From Henningerozyma blattae CBS 6284 (Eukaryota > Ascomycota > Saccharomycetes > Saccharomycetales > Saccharomycetaceae), in the NCBI RefSeq assembly GCF_000315915.1, contig NC_020192.1:62001-126000 (forward strand): a DNA stretch of 64,000 bases. Reading direction: 5' to 3'. A program made the translations under genes and the position numbers. Every line of letters starts with the position of its first letter. Positions within the stretch are counted from its first letter, which is position 1. The notes beneath the pieces were generated by a model that saw only the letters and a program-made list of their open reading frames with translations, was not told the DNA's origin and did not search any database. This document shows positions 39,556 to 51,400 of the stretch, piece after piece.

Positions 39556-40506
39556 CTATTTTCTCTCATTAATTGTTTCTTGACTTCCCTTGTTATATTC
39601 TTTATAACCTAAAAGTTTTTTTCGTTTTTCAATGGGATTTACAATGTATTCAGGTTGTATTTTGTTATAATCACAATGCAACGTCAAACGTTTGCAATTA
39701 TCACATGATGGCTTTGTCTCTGAACATTTCTTCTTACGTAATCTGCAAATCCAACATCCATTTCTTGATCTAGTTATTATTTTATTGATCTTCATAGCAT
39801 TGCTAGTTTTTATAGTCATATTATTTTTATTTAAAAATTTGAAATTAGTTTTAGTTGTAGAATTTTCTGTCCCACACGTGCTAATGTTGTAAATAAATTC
39901 ATTATTCGAATTATTTTTCTTATCTTTGGTTCTTAATATTTCTGTAGTATTAGGTTCGATTAATATTGATTCGAAATGAGGTAGTTTAACAGTATTTGAA
40001 AATTCATTTTTATTATTATCTTCTATTAATTTTGGTACTACCATTAATGCGAATTTTAATTTTCTTATATTATGATTACTAGCAGATTGATTTATTGGAC
40101 TTATCAGTTGAACTTCGGATTTTGGAGTTTTTAATAAAGGCAAGGTATTTTGAGAATCTATTTGTAAAGAATTTTTAATCTTAGCATCAGTGTTGTTGAA
40201 ACATGATACCGTTTGAGGTGATGCTGAATCAATTTTTTTATACTTTTTTAAATTTTTTAATTCCAGTATGGATGTCGTAAATTTATTCAATGTCGGTATC
40301 CTCCCACTCTGTTTCCATTGACCTGTAATATCTATAATTGAAACATTATTGCAATCGGTATTACTGGGCTCGGATAGAGAAAATATTCTTTGTTTATAAG
40401 GAGTAACAAATTTAAATACATCACCTAATATTTTCTCTTTTCCAGTTAAAATATCCATGTTTTTGATCTTTGCAGTTTTGTTAATATTTTTTATTTTAGC
40501 CGCCAT
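39556..40506 (-). CDS. Short Zn2Cys6 protein resembling the C terminus of Ume6
   Basis: 316 residues from the ATG at 40506. The only recognisable domain is a C-terminal Zn(II)2Cys6 cluster with Cys251, 254, 261, 268, 271 and 278 (CWIC, then RLRKKKC, CDNC, LHC). It is preceded by SRNG and followed by a basic Lys-rich segment. The core GCWICRLRKKKC is nearly identical to that of Ume6, whose zinc cluster is likewise C-terminal, but Ume6 is 836 residues and this is much shorter. Ume6 represses early meiotic genes through URS1 with Sin3-Rpd3 and Isw2; the upstream part here shows no clear repression domain. The frame stops at ERK, while the next frame continues for about 25 more codons to 39480 (see findings). 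Probably a DNA-binding paralogue of Ume6 rather than Ume6 itself. Confidence 0.72.
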   Translation of the reverse strand: MAAKIKNINKTAKIKNMDILTGKEKILGDVFKFVTPYKQRIFSLSEPSNTDCNNVSIIDITGQWKQSGRIPTLNKFTTSILELKNLKKYKKIDSASPQTVSCFNNTDAKIKNSLQIDSQNTLPLLKTPKSEVQLISPINQSASNHNIRKLKFALMVVPKLIEDNNKNEFSNTVKLPHFESILIEPNTTEILRTKDKKNNSNNEFIYNISTCGTENSTTKTNFKFLNKNNMTIKTSNAMKINKIITRSRNGCWICRLRKKKCSETKPSCDNCKRLTLHCDYNKIQPEYIVNPIEKRKKLLGYKEYNKGSQETINERK

Positions 40507-41439
40507 CACCAATTTATTGAAAAAAGAATAATTACACAAATAAACACTAAATTTAGCACAATTTAATGAACGAGGTGATATTGCAACTAATATTGTAGCC
40601 AATATTGTATCTAATATTAGACTATGACAACTTGCTGTTATCTTTTTTTTTCATTCTTTTTTCAAAGAATGATCTTTTTAAGGGCGCTCTGTATTTTAAT
40701 ATATTAAATTTGATCCACAAAATCCTACAAGGGAAAAGATAAAGATTGGATTGCACAATTAAACAAAAAAAGGAAAAAAATAAGTGGACAATGACTACGA
40801 CGATGATGCTGATAATGATAATGATGATAATAAGTAAACCAATCTCAATTATCTATTTTTATTATTCATATGTAAGTTAAATTTCAGAAATATTTCATAT
40901 TAAACATTATCTTGCTGCTACCTCAAAGATAAAGAGGGAAGGAGATCAAAAATTACAGTATTCCAAAATACTATTACAGGCAGAAAAACTTTTTTATTAA
41001 TCTATTCTTAATAAAGGCTTAACTATAAGAAAGAAAAATTTATAATCAAAATTGTCTTTTGACATAATTAATATACGGGATGACTTCAAAAAAAAAAAGA
41101 AAATAGCAAGAAACACTCATTCATTACTCTAAAAGAAAATTTAAAACTCTTTTTTTGTTCTACTAAGACTTTTCTGTTTTCATTCTTATTATTCAGTTTC
41201 CATATTATTTGTCCATTTATTTATTAATCTTGTCAATCTATATATAAGTTTAATTCTTAATATACCTTCATTTAGTTTCCATATTTTTGATTTTTTTCTC
41301 GGACTAAGAAAGGCGAAAATATTCACCGAAGAAAGATTGAATTCGTTTTAAGATTTAGAAAAAATAATTACTTAAGAATTAGGGTTAAATTAAAAATAAA
41401 GGTTCCAACTGTCATTTTCAATACAAGAAAGTCATAACA
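40507..41439. other. Divergent promoter region, UME6-like gene / MRPL11
   Basis: AT-rich with a GAT/AAT microsatellite near 40800-40830 that would encode Asp/Asn if read. No gene recognised. Confidence 0.55.
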
Positions 41440-42219
41440 ATGCTATTACAGAGGATACAGTTGGCTCATATATACAAGCCTCATATTGGAAGTTTTGGAG
41501 GTGTTTTAAGGAGCCTAACAGCTTTTCCACAAGGTGGTGTATCTTATTATGCTACCAAAGCTAAGAAACAAAAGACTAAGGGTAAAAAGAGCTCTAAAGA
41601 TAAAAGTAAAGAAGAAGAGATAAAAATAGAATCAAGAAAGTCCTTCTTGTTAGATTGGTATAGGGTATTAGTAGATTCAAATCAGTTACTATTATTTGTA
41701 CGACATGAAAAGTTGGATTTAAGCTCCCAGAATTTTATTAAAGATCATCTAGTTCGCGGTAAACATAATGGTAAATTTACAGTTATTAGAAATAACTTGT
41801 TTAAATTAGCATTGGCTCGCCCAATAATTGATCCAGCTTTGACTAGGAAAGCAAAATCGAAATTTTTAAATTCCAGGAAGGAAACCTCGAATTCTATCAC
41901 CCCTCTCTTAAAGGGACCAACTGGGGTTGTCGCTATACCATTAGCAGATCCCAAAGCCACCCGTTCTGTATTACGTCTTGTTCGTAATGAAATACCTGAA
42001 AGTTTGGAAATACTGGGTGGTATGGTTGACGGTCAATTTTTTAATGTTCAACAATTGGAAACCTTTCAAACTCTACCAACTCACGCACAATTACATGGTC
42101 AATTATTATATATTCTACAGCAATCATCATCGTTGGTATCTTTAATACAAAAGCCTGTAGGATTATTGTCTAACGTTTTAGATGCACGTTTAAAAATGGA
42201 AGAGGAAAATAAAGTTTAA
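41440..42219 (+). CDS. MRPL11: Mitochondrial large ribosomal subunit protein uL10m
   Basis: Mitochondrial uL10 homologue, base of the ribosomal stalk. 259 residues (S. cerevisiae 249). The N-terminal 38 residues are a mitochondrial targeting sequence (basic, no acids), followed by a lysine-rich segment. The uL10 fold is visible in SRKSFLLDWYRVLVDSNQLL, LVRGKHNGKFTVIRNNLFKLA and KGPTGVVAIPLADPKATRSV, ending near LLSNVLDARLKME. Tandem with TRM8 as YDL202W-YDL201W. Confidence 0.93.
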   Translation: MLLQRIQLAHIYKPHIGSFGGVLRSLTAFPQGGVSYYATKAKKQKTKGKKSSKDKSKEEEIKIESRKSFLLDWYRVLVDSNQLLLFVRHEKLDLSSQNFIKDHLVRGKHNGKFTVIRNNLFKLALARPIIDPALTRKAKSKFLNSRKETSNSITPLLKGPTGVVAIPLADPKATRSVLRLVRNEIPESLEILGGMVDGQFFNVQQLETFQTLPTHAQLHGQLLYILQQSSSLVSLIQKPVGLLSNVLDARLKMEEENKV

Positions 42220-43629
<1,410 letters not shown>

Positions 43630-43981
43630 ATTCGAAAATTAAATTCAAAAATATTAAATAGTTTTAAAAAAAAAATTGAATATAGAAGTAAAACGAAATA
43701 TATAATTTGATTGTAACTTAAAACTATTGTTACAGGAAAATATTTACAGAATTCATTTTATATACAGATCTTGTAGTGTGCTGAAAGATACAATGGATAT
43801 TACATATTTGATGTCCTTTAATTCTTTCTATCGTGTCGTATACATACATTTGTTAAAGATACAATAATTTATATAGAAGTTAATTAATTAATGGGAAAGA
43901 TTATTATTATTTTAAATCTATTTTTTTAATCAGTTTATCAATTGTACATTCATATATTTGTCAATATTTATCAATTATCCA
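43630..43981. other. Convergent intergenic region TRM8-GGC1
   Basis: Shared 3' region; MGT1 and YDL199C, which lie here in S. cerevisiae, are missing. No other feature. Confidence 0.6.
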
Positions 43982-44887
43982 TTACTTTTTGCCATTAATT
44001 AATTCTTCAAATTTTGGTATTAATGTTTGTGCCAGTGTAAATGAAAATACTAACTTTGGACCAGTAGTTAATAATTTTGGTGTTAATCCTTTAAAGAAGG
44101 CAGTAACACCTTCTTTTTTCAAAGTATTCTTGACAATGGTCATACCGCTTTCTGGATTATCAAAACTTCTATTTTGGATTCTTGTCTTAATAACATCTAA
44201 TGGGGCAGATACAATCAATGAAGAACAGGCACCTACAATAGATGATACAAAATTTTGCTCCCATGATGCTTTGGAATGATCCTTCAAGCCAAATAAATAT
44301 TCCTTGGTAAATGAATTACCACCGAATAACGCGAATGAGCCTGGGGCATTTCTTGCAATTGTCCAGCCCCAACCTCTATAAAGGTTAAAGAAGCCTTCTT
44401 CCTTCAAGATCTTCACAAAACCTCTACCTTTAAAAGCATCTGGATTGGTTTGACTCTTAATTTTTAAAACATCTAAAGGTAATAAAATAATTTCACCAAT
44501 CCCAATCAGTGAACCAGCAGTAGCAGAAATCATTGCCTTACCAGTTTTAGCACCAAATGCATTATCAAAATCTTTCTTGAAATTTTTATTTAAATATTCA
44601 TTAACAAAGGGCTGACCACCATACTTATAAACCCTTTGTAAAACTTTATATGATGCTGCATAGCCTAAGCCTGGAAACAAAGTAAATAAACGCTTACCAA
44701 ATGGTATGGTTGCATACTCTTTAAAAATAACTTTATTCAATTCACTGGCAGATACCACCTTTGTGTGGTTAGTCATTAGTCTTTTAGAAATCGTGTCAAC
44801 CGGATGGAAAACACAGATTTCTAAGATACCAGCTGAAGCTGAACCTAGTAATCGAGCAATACCACTTTGTTTCTTGTCTTGGCTCAT
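43982..44887 (-). CDS. GGC1: Mitochondrial GTP/GDP carrier
   Basis: Inner-membrane carrier exchanging GTP for GDP, linked to mitochondrial iron homeostasis and mtDNA maintenance. 301 residues (S. cerevisiae 300). It has the three-fold mitochondrial carrier structure, each repeat with the PxDxxK-type signature: HPVDTISKR (about 28), LPLDVLKIK (about 136) and APLDVIKTR (about 229). Ggc1-typical segments include FPGLGYAASYKVLQRVYKYG and GRGFVKILKEEGFFNLYRGW. Position beside the SIR4/ASF2 homologue agrees with YDL198C-YDL197C. Confidence 0.95.
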   Translation of the reverse strand: MSQDKKQSGIARLLGSASAGILEICVFHPVDTISKRLMTNHTKVVSASELNKVIFKEYATIPFGKRLFTLFPGLGYAASYKVLQRVYKYGGQPFVNEYLNKNFKKDFDNAFGAKTGKAMISATAGSLIGIGEIILLPLDVLKIKSQTNPDAFKGRGFVKILKEEGFFNLYRGWGWTIARNAPGSFALFGGNSFTKEYLFGLKDHSKASWEQNFVSSIVGACSSLIVSAPLDVIKTRIQNRSFDNPESGMTIVKNTLKKEGVTAFFKGLTPKLLTTGPKLVFSFTLAQTLIPKFEELINGKK

Positions 44888-45439
44888 TTTCTAGTAGTTG
44901 ATATACTTTTCTATTGTCTACTTAATGAATATCCCTAATATTCTTATTTTAATTGAGAAATATTTAAGATCGTGACTAATTTCATTTTATATTTGAGTAT
45001 TATCATCGCGATATTTTTTTGCAGGTGAAAAATAGCGATGACAGCAATTCGAAAAGAACAAAAGTTCTGTATGGAATCTATCCGCACTAAATACAGGTAT
45101 ATTCGTTAGTTAACTGTCTTATTTTCGGACAAACTAGGTTTATATATATTTATATGTATGGCTAATTATCTCTTCAAGGTGATAAATGAAAGCAAATCTA
45201 TTATAAGGATCTGTGTGTAGCCCATTTACTTCATACAATAATACTATATGTAAAAATCAAAAAGTTTAAAGTACAATCATGACTACAAAAAAATAATTAA
45301 ATTCTATGAAGTAAAAAATTAAACGAATAAAGAATACAGAGAAGTCCAAAACCATATAGAAATATAATTGCGAGATAAAGATACAGGGAATGGTAAAAAT
45401 AATAGCGATATGATTGGATTAGTATACACCATTAAATGG
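44888..45439. other. Intergenic region GGC1-SIR4
   Basis: Both flanking genes are on the minus strand. GGC1 promoter and SIR4 3' flank; nothing recognised. Confidence 0.6.
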
Positions 45440-48400
45440 TTAGTCTGCATGGTTTATCTTTGCTTTTTTCCATTTTGGTTCTTGAGTACTCCTACCAGAA
45501 ATATTGTTTTTATTCTGAGAAATATTTTCATATTTCCTTTTATAAAGATTTAAAGTACTGGTAAGAGTAGCTATTTGTATTTGGGAATCCAGTACTTCAG
45601 TTGATAAAGCTTCGATAATTTTTTGAGCTTTCAACAGCTCATAGTCCTTTCTATCTAAGGTAGCATTAGCATCTTCTAATAAGGAAGTCATATATTTAAT
45701 TTCTTCACTCTCTATGTCATTGTTTTCAGTCTCAGTAGTGTTATTTACTGTCAGCACATGTTCTTCTTTTGAGATGTTGTTTTCGCAAGATCTAGCTTTA
45801 TCGATAGAAGAATTTTTTAGATTCTCAATGGGGGGCTTGGGCTTATTAAGGGAAGAGCTAGAAGAAATATTCTTTGATTTATTTTCAGCCAGATCATGTA
45901 AAATATCATTAGCTTTTGAACTTGATACAGAAACCTCAATATTAGTGACATTTTCACGGTGTTGGGATTTCACACTGCAACTTTGATTACTTGTATAGGA
46001 ATTTTTAATGTTATTATGAGTCTCAATTTTATTTTCTTGTATTTCAGGTTTTTTAATATTGTCCTTTTTTACTTGGCTAAATAGAGGATTTGGATCGTTA
46101 GTTTTTTGAGAAGTATGGTTCTTGTTCCGATGTTCTTCAGATTTACTAACTGTTGCATTGTAAGCAGGTGTTTGCCCAGCAACCTTAATCCCAGTATCAG
46201 AAATAGGTTCTGGATTGTTAGCTGTTTGAGTTGATGGCCATGTATTACTCACAGCATTGCTCTTGGGTAAAGAAGATGGAGTTTCATCGATAGCACCCTT
46301 CTCATACATTTTACTGTAAGAAGTATCATCTCCGTTCAGATCTACACCTAAATCTTTGATGAATTTAAGAGCTTTATTTATGTTCCAAAATCTAATTTTG
46401 TGACTAGTATCATTGATATGTTTTGCAGTAAGATAGTTCTTAGTTAATACACTAACTTGTTCTTGAGTTGATGTATCATTGTAGATAAATATATGAAACC
46501 TGTTATTAATATCTGTTGTATAATCTGAATTAAACTTTTCAAGAAATATAGTTCTTATCTTAGCAACTATTGAAAGCAGCTCATCAGCTGACATATTATT
46601 TGGAGGTGGATTCTCAATAAAAGACTGTTCATCAAAAAATAGTATAGAAAATTTTAGATAATACTTCCATCTAGATATCCAATCTAGCCTTACCTTGGAA
46701 TGCTTGGGCCGTGTGTTGTCCTTTTTGGCCTCTTTTATTGATGGCAAAGTAGTATTATCGATTTCTGTCGAATCATTAGCATGAATATCAGATCCCTTCT
46801 GTTGAGTATCAGAAGATATAGAATTTCTATTCTCAATAGCTGATTGGACTGCCATTACATCATTGTTTGTAAGGTTACTAGAATGGCTAGATAATGGTCT
46901 TTCCTTATTAATGTTTTTATATCTAGATGTAATTCTAGCAACGGCATTAACTTCCTGTGTAACTGAATTTGATGATTCGATTTTCATTGAGGTATCGGTG
47001 GGTTGGGGAAGCCTTGGTAATCGCTTATTTTCTATGCCCTTATTACGATCTGATGATACATTTTTATGAATTAATCTATCTTCTATTTCAAGATATTTAA
47101 TACTATTGCCTTTATGAGGTTGTTGAAAAATAAAAGCATTTGACGTTACGAAATTTTGTATTGAACAAACATCATTAGTCCCACTAACATAATATGATTC
47201 TTCCAACGAACTATAAGGTATCAAACCGGTATCCAGTAAATCAATTAATGTAGAGGCTAAAAATGTGTTTTTTCCTTTTAGTTTGGAGTTAGCATATATA
47301 TTAAAATCTCTTGTAAATTTTTTCCTGCATTTATCATAGTCATCCAATCTTTTATTTTTCTCAAAGAGCATTGGTCTTTTTACATCTTTTGGTTTTGATA
47401 CAGCTTGCTGGGTACTGGATTGTGCTGGAACCACTTCTTCGTGCTCAGAGCTTCTTTTCACGGATTCTTCTTGATCCAAATCAAGATCTGAAAAGTCACT
47501 ATCTGATATAATAATAGTTTCCATCATCCCACTTTTTAATGTATCTTGAAATTTATTATCTAAATCAGAAGATATTAGTTGTGTATCATTATTGGATTTT
47601 GGTATAGTGATCTCCTGTGGTAATCTTGCCTTAGAATAAAGAACTTTTTCATTTATTTTCGATTCCAAATTAAGTGTTAAAGGGTCATTATTAAGTTGTT
47701 TTTCACTATCTTTTTTAGTGTTATTAAGCTCCTTGCCTATAGAATCATGTAATTTGATATTCGGATTAGTGGGTTGTATTTCAGCTTCCCGATGTTCTAA
47801 TTCACTGGTTGCTGACCCTCTATTACGTTTGCCATTGCCATTTAAATATATAGAACTCTGATTTTGAGAATTGTCATTATTAATTGATGGGTGAGTTATA
47901 ATAGGATTCCCTTTATTATTCATTAAAGTTACTTGGTCACTAGTTTTTGTAGCTTCGTTTAAGATTGATGTTATCGATATTGACGAAGGTTTAAAAGTGT
48001 GTGTATTTAAGAGTTTTCCAGTTTTAAATATTTCCAGGTCTTTGACAGAGGTTTGATCCATAGGGCTTGTATTTTGAGCGGCTGAAAATACTTTTGGAAA
48101 ATTACTAGATTCTATTGGTAATGTTTCTATAGGCATATTCATTTTTCGAAGTAAATCAACGATATTCTGGTTTGACTCAGATACCGTTAATTTAGTAGAA
48201 GATGCTATACAATCAAAATATCTACCCAGTTTTTCGGCAATTTTGGCATCTTTTTGTAAAGAGTCGAACTTTAAACCATTAGATAACGTAATTTTATAAT
48301 TTGAAAGGGATTGCTCTGGTCCATGGATTTGACTAAGCAAGATGCGTCTATTTCCTTCAATGTTAATCGTTGAAGTTTTAGTGTAAACCTTATTAGTATT

Positions 48401-51400
48401 GGGAGTTGAAGAGGTTACAATTGTTTGTTTATCATTATTATTTAATATGTTTTGGTTTAATGGCATGCCTGCCGAGGAATTGCTGTATTGTGAACTTTGT
48501 ATATTTTGGATAAAATCTTTACTAGCATCTGAAATCGAATTTGAAGCTGGATGCCTTAAACTATTTGGCACTTGATAATTAGGTAATTGAGCTAATTGTT
48601 CTTGTCGCAGTCTGGAATACACTATTGGTGCAGGACCAGAATACGTATTATTGTGATTAGTCATTGCAGATCTAGATGGCATTTGAGGTAATTGTTGGTT
48701 CTGTTGTCCACTGTAAGGTGTGCCAGTTAAAGGATTGAACTCTGATATATCGCTTTTTCTAAATAAATAAGATTTTGAAGAAATATTCAATAATGGACTA
48801 CTAGTTTTTACAGTGGACGTATTTATAGCCTTGTTTGAGGGATTGGAAACTAATAAATCATTATTATTGTATCCAGAATTGTTACTACTGCTTATAGTAT
48901 TGTCAGTATCAGGTATTTTTTTGTGTGAGTTTCCCATATGATTCGAAATATTAGGGCCATTTCGGGTCAATGCATTTTTGTCATAATTCAGTTTATTTAG
49001 GTTAGGATTACTATGTGATTTTATTGGAATTAATTGTATATTAGTCTTTCCATTTGAGATAGCACCTTGGATTGAAGCTGAGGGATCAAAAACAAATGTA
49101 GTTGGATTTTCATTTTCATAAATAGCATTAGAAGATACTAAATGAGACGAATAATTGTTTCTAGGATGTTTATCCTGTCTTGTAGCCATAGTATTATTAT
49201 TTTTAGAATTGTAAATATTTATATTGGCATTAGGTGTAGATCCATAAATGGCTTCTTTTGCTGAATTGTTCTGTTGAACTGGAACCCTGTGAATGGGTTC
49301 ACCTAAAGTAGAGTTAATGGGTGGTGAATTCCTTGAAGAAGTCCTGGGAACATAAGATAGTTTGTTAGTATCCTTTGATAAACCGTTATAATTAATGATT
49401 CGTCTAGCATTATTTGCAGAGAAATTATTAGGAGTAGTAGAGTTTGGTACAGGTTGAGGAATAATATTTTCATCGTGTTGAGCAATTGTTTTTGCATTAT
49501 GTTGTGCAAGGAGGTTTACAGCATGGAGTTTTGAATTGTGTAGAGCATGGTGTTTTTCATTATTTTTAGCAAGGAGAATTGCATTATGTTGAGCAATAAT
49601 ATTTGTATTATGTTGGGTAATGGCTTTCACCATACTTTGAGTAATGATATTTGCAGTGTATGGAGTGATAATATTCAAATTATTTTGATTACGGACATTT
49701 ATGTTATGTTGGGCAAAAGCCTTTAGCATATTTTGTATTATAGTATTTGCAATTTGCTGAGTTATAGTTTTGGTATTATTTTGAGCAAAAGCTTTTACAA
49801 TACTTTGAATAATAATATTCGCATCATTTTGAGTTATAGCCTCTGCCATATTTCGAGCAATTGCATTAATCACATTTTGAGTAATAACATTTATAGAATC
49901 AGTAGAGGCATCTGTCATATATTGAATAGAGGTATTGGCTTCACTTTGAGTAGAAGTATTAACTACGTTTTGAGCGGTATTATTTGTTATATGTTGAGTA
50001 GATGCGTTTGACACCTTTTGAGCAGAAATCTTTTCTGCCTTATGTTTGAAAGCATTTACCACCTTTTGAGCAGAAGCATTTGACACATCTGGATTGGGAG
50101 GTTTTGCTTTATTTTGAATAGGTTGCTGTCTTATAGTTTGAGAAGAGATATTCGTCACATTTTGGATTGAAGCATTTACCACGTTGTGAGTGGGAGACTT
50201 TACCATATTTTGAGTTATAGCCTTTTCTAGATTTTGAGCAGAATCGACTGTTTTAAGCTGAGCGGTAGGCTTTTCTACCCTCTGATTAAAAGTAATTGTT
50301 TCATTTTGATTGGAAAACTTTGGTAAATTGTGAAGAGAACCACTTGTTGTATTCTGGGTGAGAGCCCTTTCAACTTTTTGACTAGGATCATTTGTTCTAT
50401 TCTGAGTGAGAGACTTTTCCACATTTCGGGCAGAATCGATGTTTTTAACTGGATTGAAAGAGGTGGCAACATTTTGATCAGAAGTAATCGTTTTACCTGG
50501 CCTGAGAGAAGTTTTTTTATTTTGAGTAGATTTTTTTATTTTTTGATCAGAATCGTGTGTCACCTTTTGTTTGGAAATAGTGGTCCTATTTTGTGTAGAA
50601 AGCTTTACTACATCTTGAGTAGAATTATTTGTTTCATTTTGGGTGGAAGACTTTGTTATATTTGGAATATCATTGATCGCATTTTGGAATGATGGCTTCG
50701 CTACACTTTGAACAGAGGGCTTTCTCACCTTTTGAGGAGAACTATTTGGTACATTTGAAGTAGAAGCATTTGCCTCTTTTTGAGTAGAAGACTTTGGTAT
50801 ATCTTCAGTGGAATTATTTGGCTCAATTGGAGTAGAAGCAGTTGCCTCGTTTTGAGCAGAAGATTTTTCCACGATTGGAGTAGTGGCATTTTTCTCAGTT
50901 TGGGTTGAATGCTTCGTCTCATACGGAGTTGAAGAGTTTGCCATAGACTTTTCCATCTTTTGAACAGAATCATCACCATCCATTGCAGAAGATGTAATTA
51001 CTATATTCTTGGTAGAAGGCTTGGGCATAGTTTGAGAAGAATCATCTTCACCATTTGGTAAAGAATGTTTTATCCCATTTTGACTTGAAGACTTCACCGT
51101 ATCTTGAGTAGATTTTTCCACTTTTTGAGACGCCTCATTTATCTCATTTTGACCGGAAGAGTTTTTCACCTGTTGCAAAGAAGTACTTGCCTTATTTTGA
51201 GTGGAAGCTTTTTTGTTTTGAGTTGAGCTATTTGCTTCATTTTCAGTGGATTTTTTGACTTTTTGAGTAGGCCTTTCCACATTCTGAGAAGAGTCAGTTG
51301 TTTCAGTCTGGGGAGAAATTTTTGTTACAATTTCAGTACTAGTATATGTATTACTTGAAGTTGGTGTAGATGATTTACTTGAAGTATTAGAATGTTCCTT

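Noticed and set aside
40507..40602. 32-residue N-terminal extension of the UME6-like protein
   Set aside because: It begins with TTG and has no in-frame ATG; the first ATG is at 40506.
40795..40835. Asp/Asn-coding stretch before MRPL11 as the end of a decayed gene
   Set aside because: It is a GAT/AAT microsatellite, and the upstream frame does not continue convincingly.
50275..50979. Several 65-120 codon frames on both strands inside the SIR4 homologue
   Set aside because: They follow the 24-bp repeat, whose period is a multiple of three, and have no features of their own.
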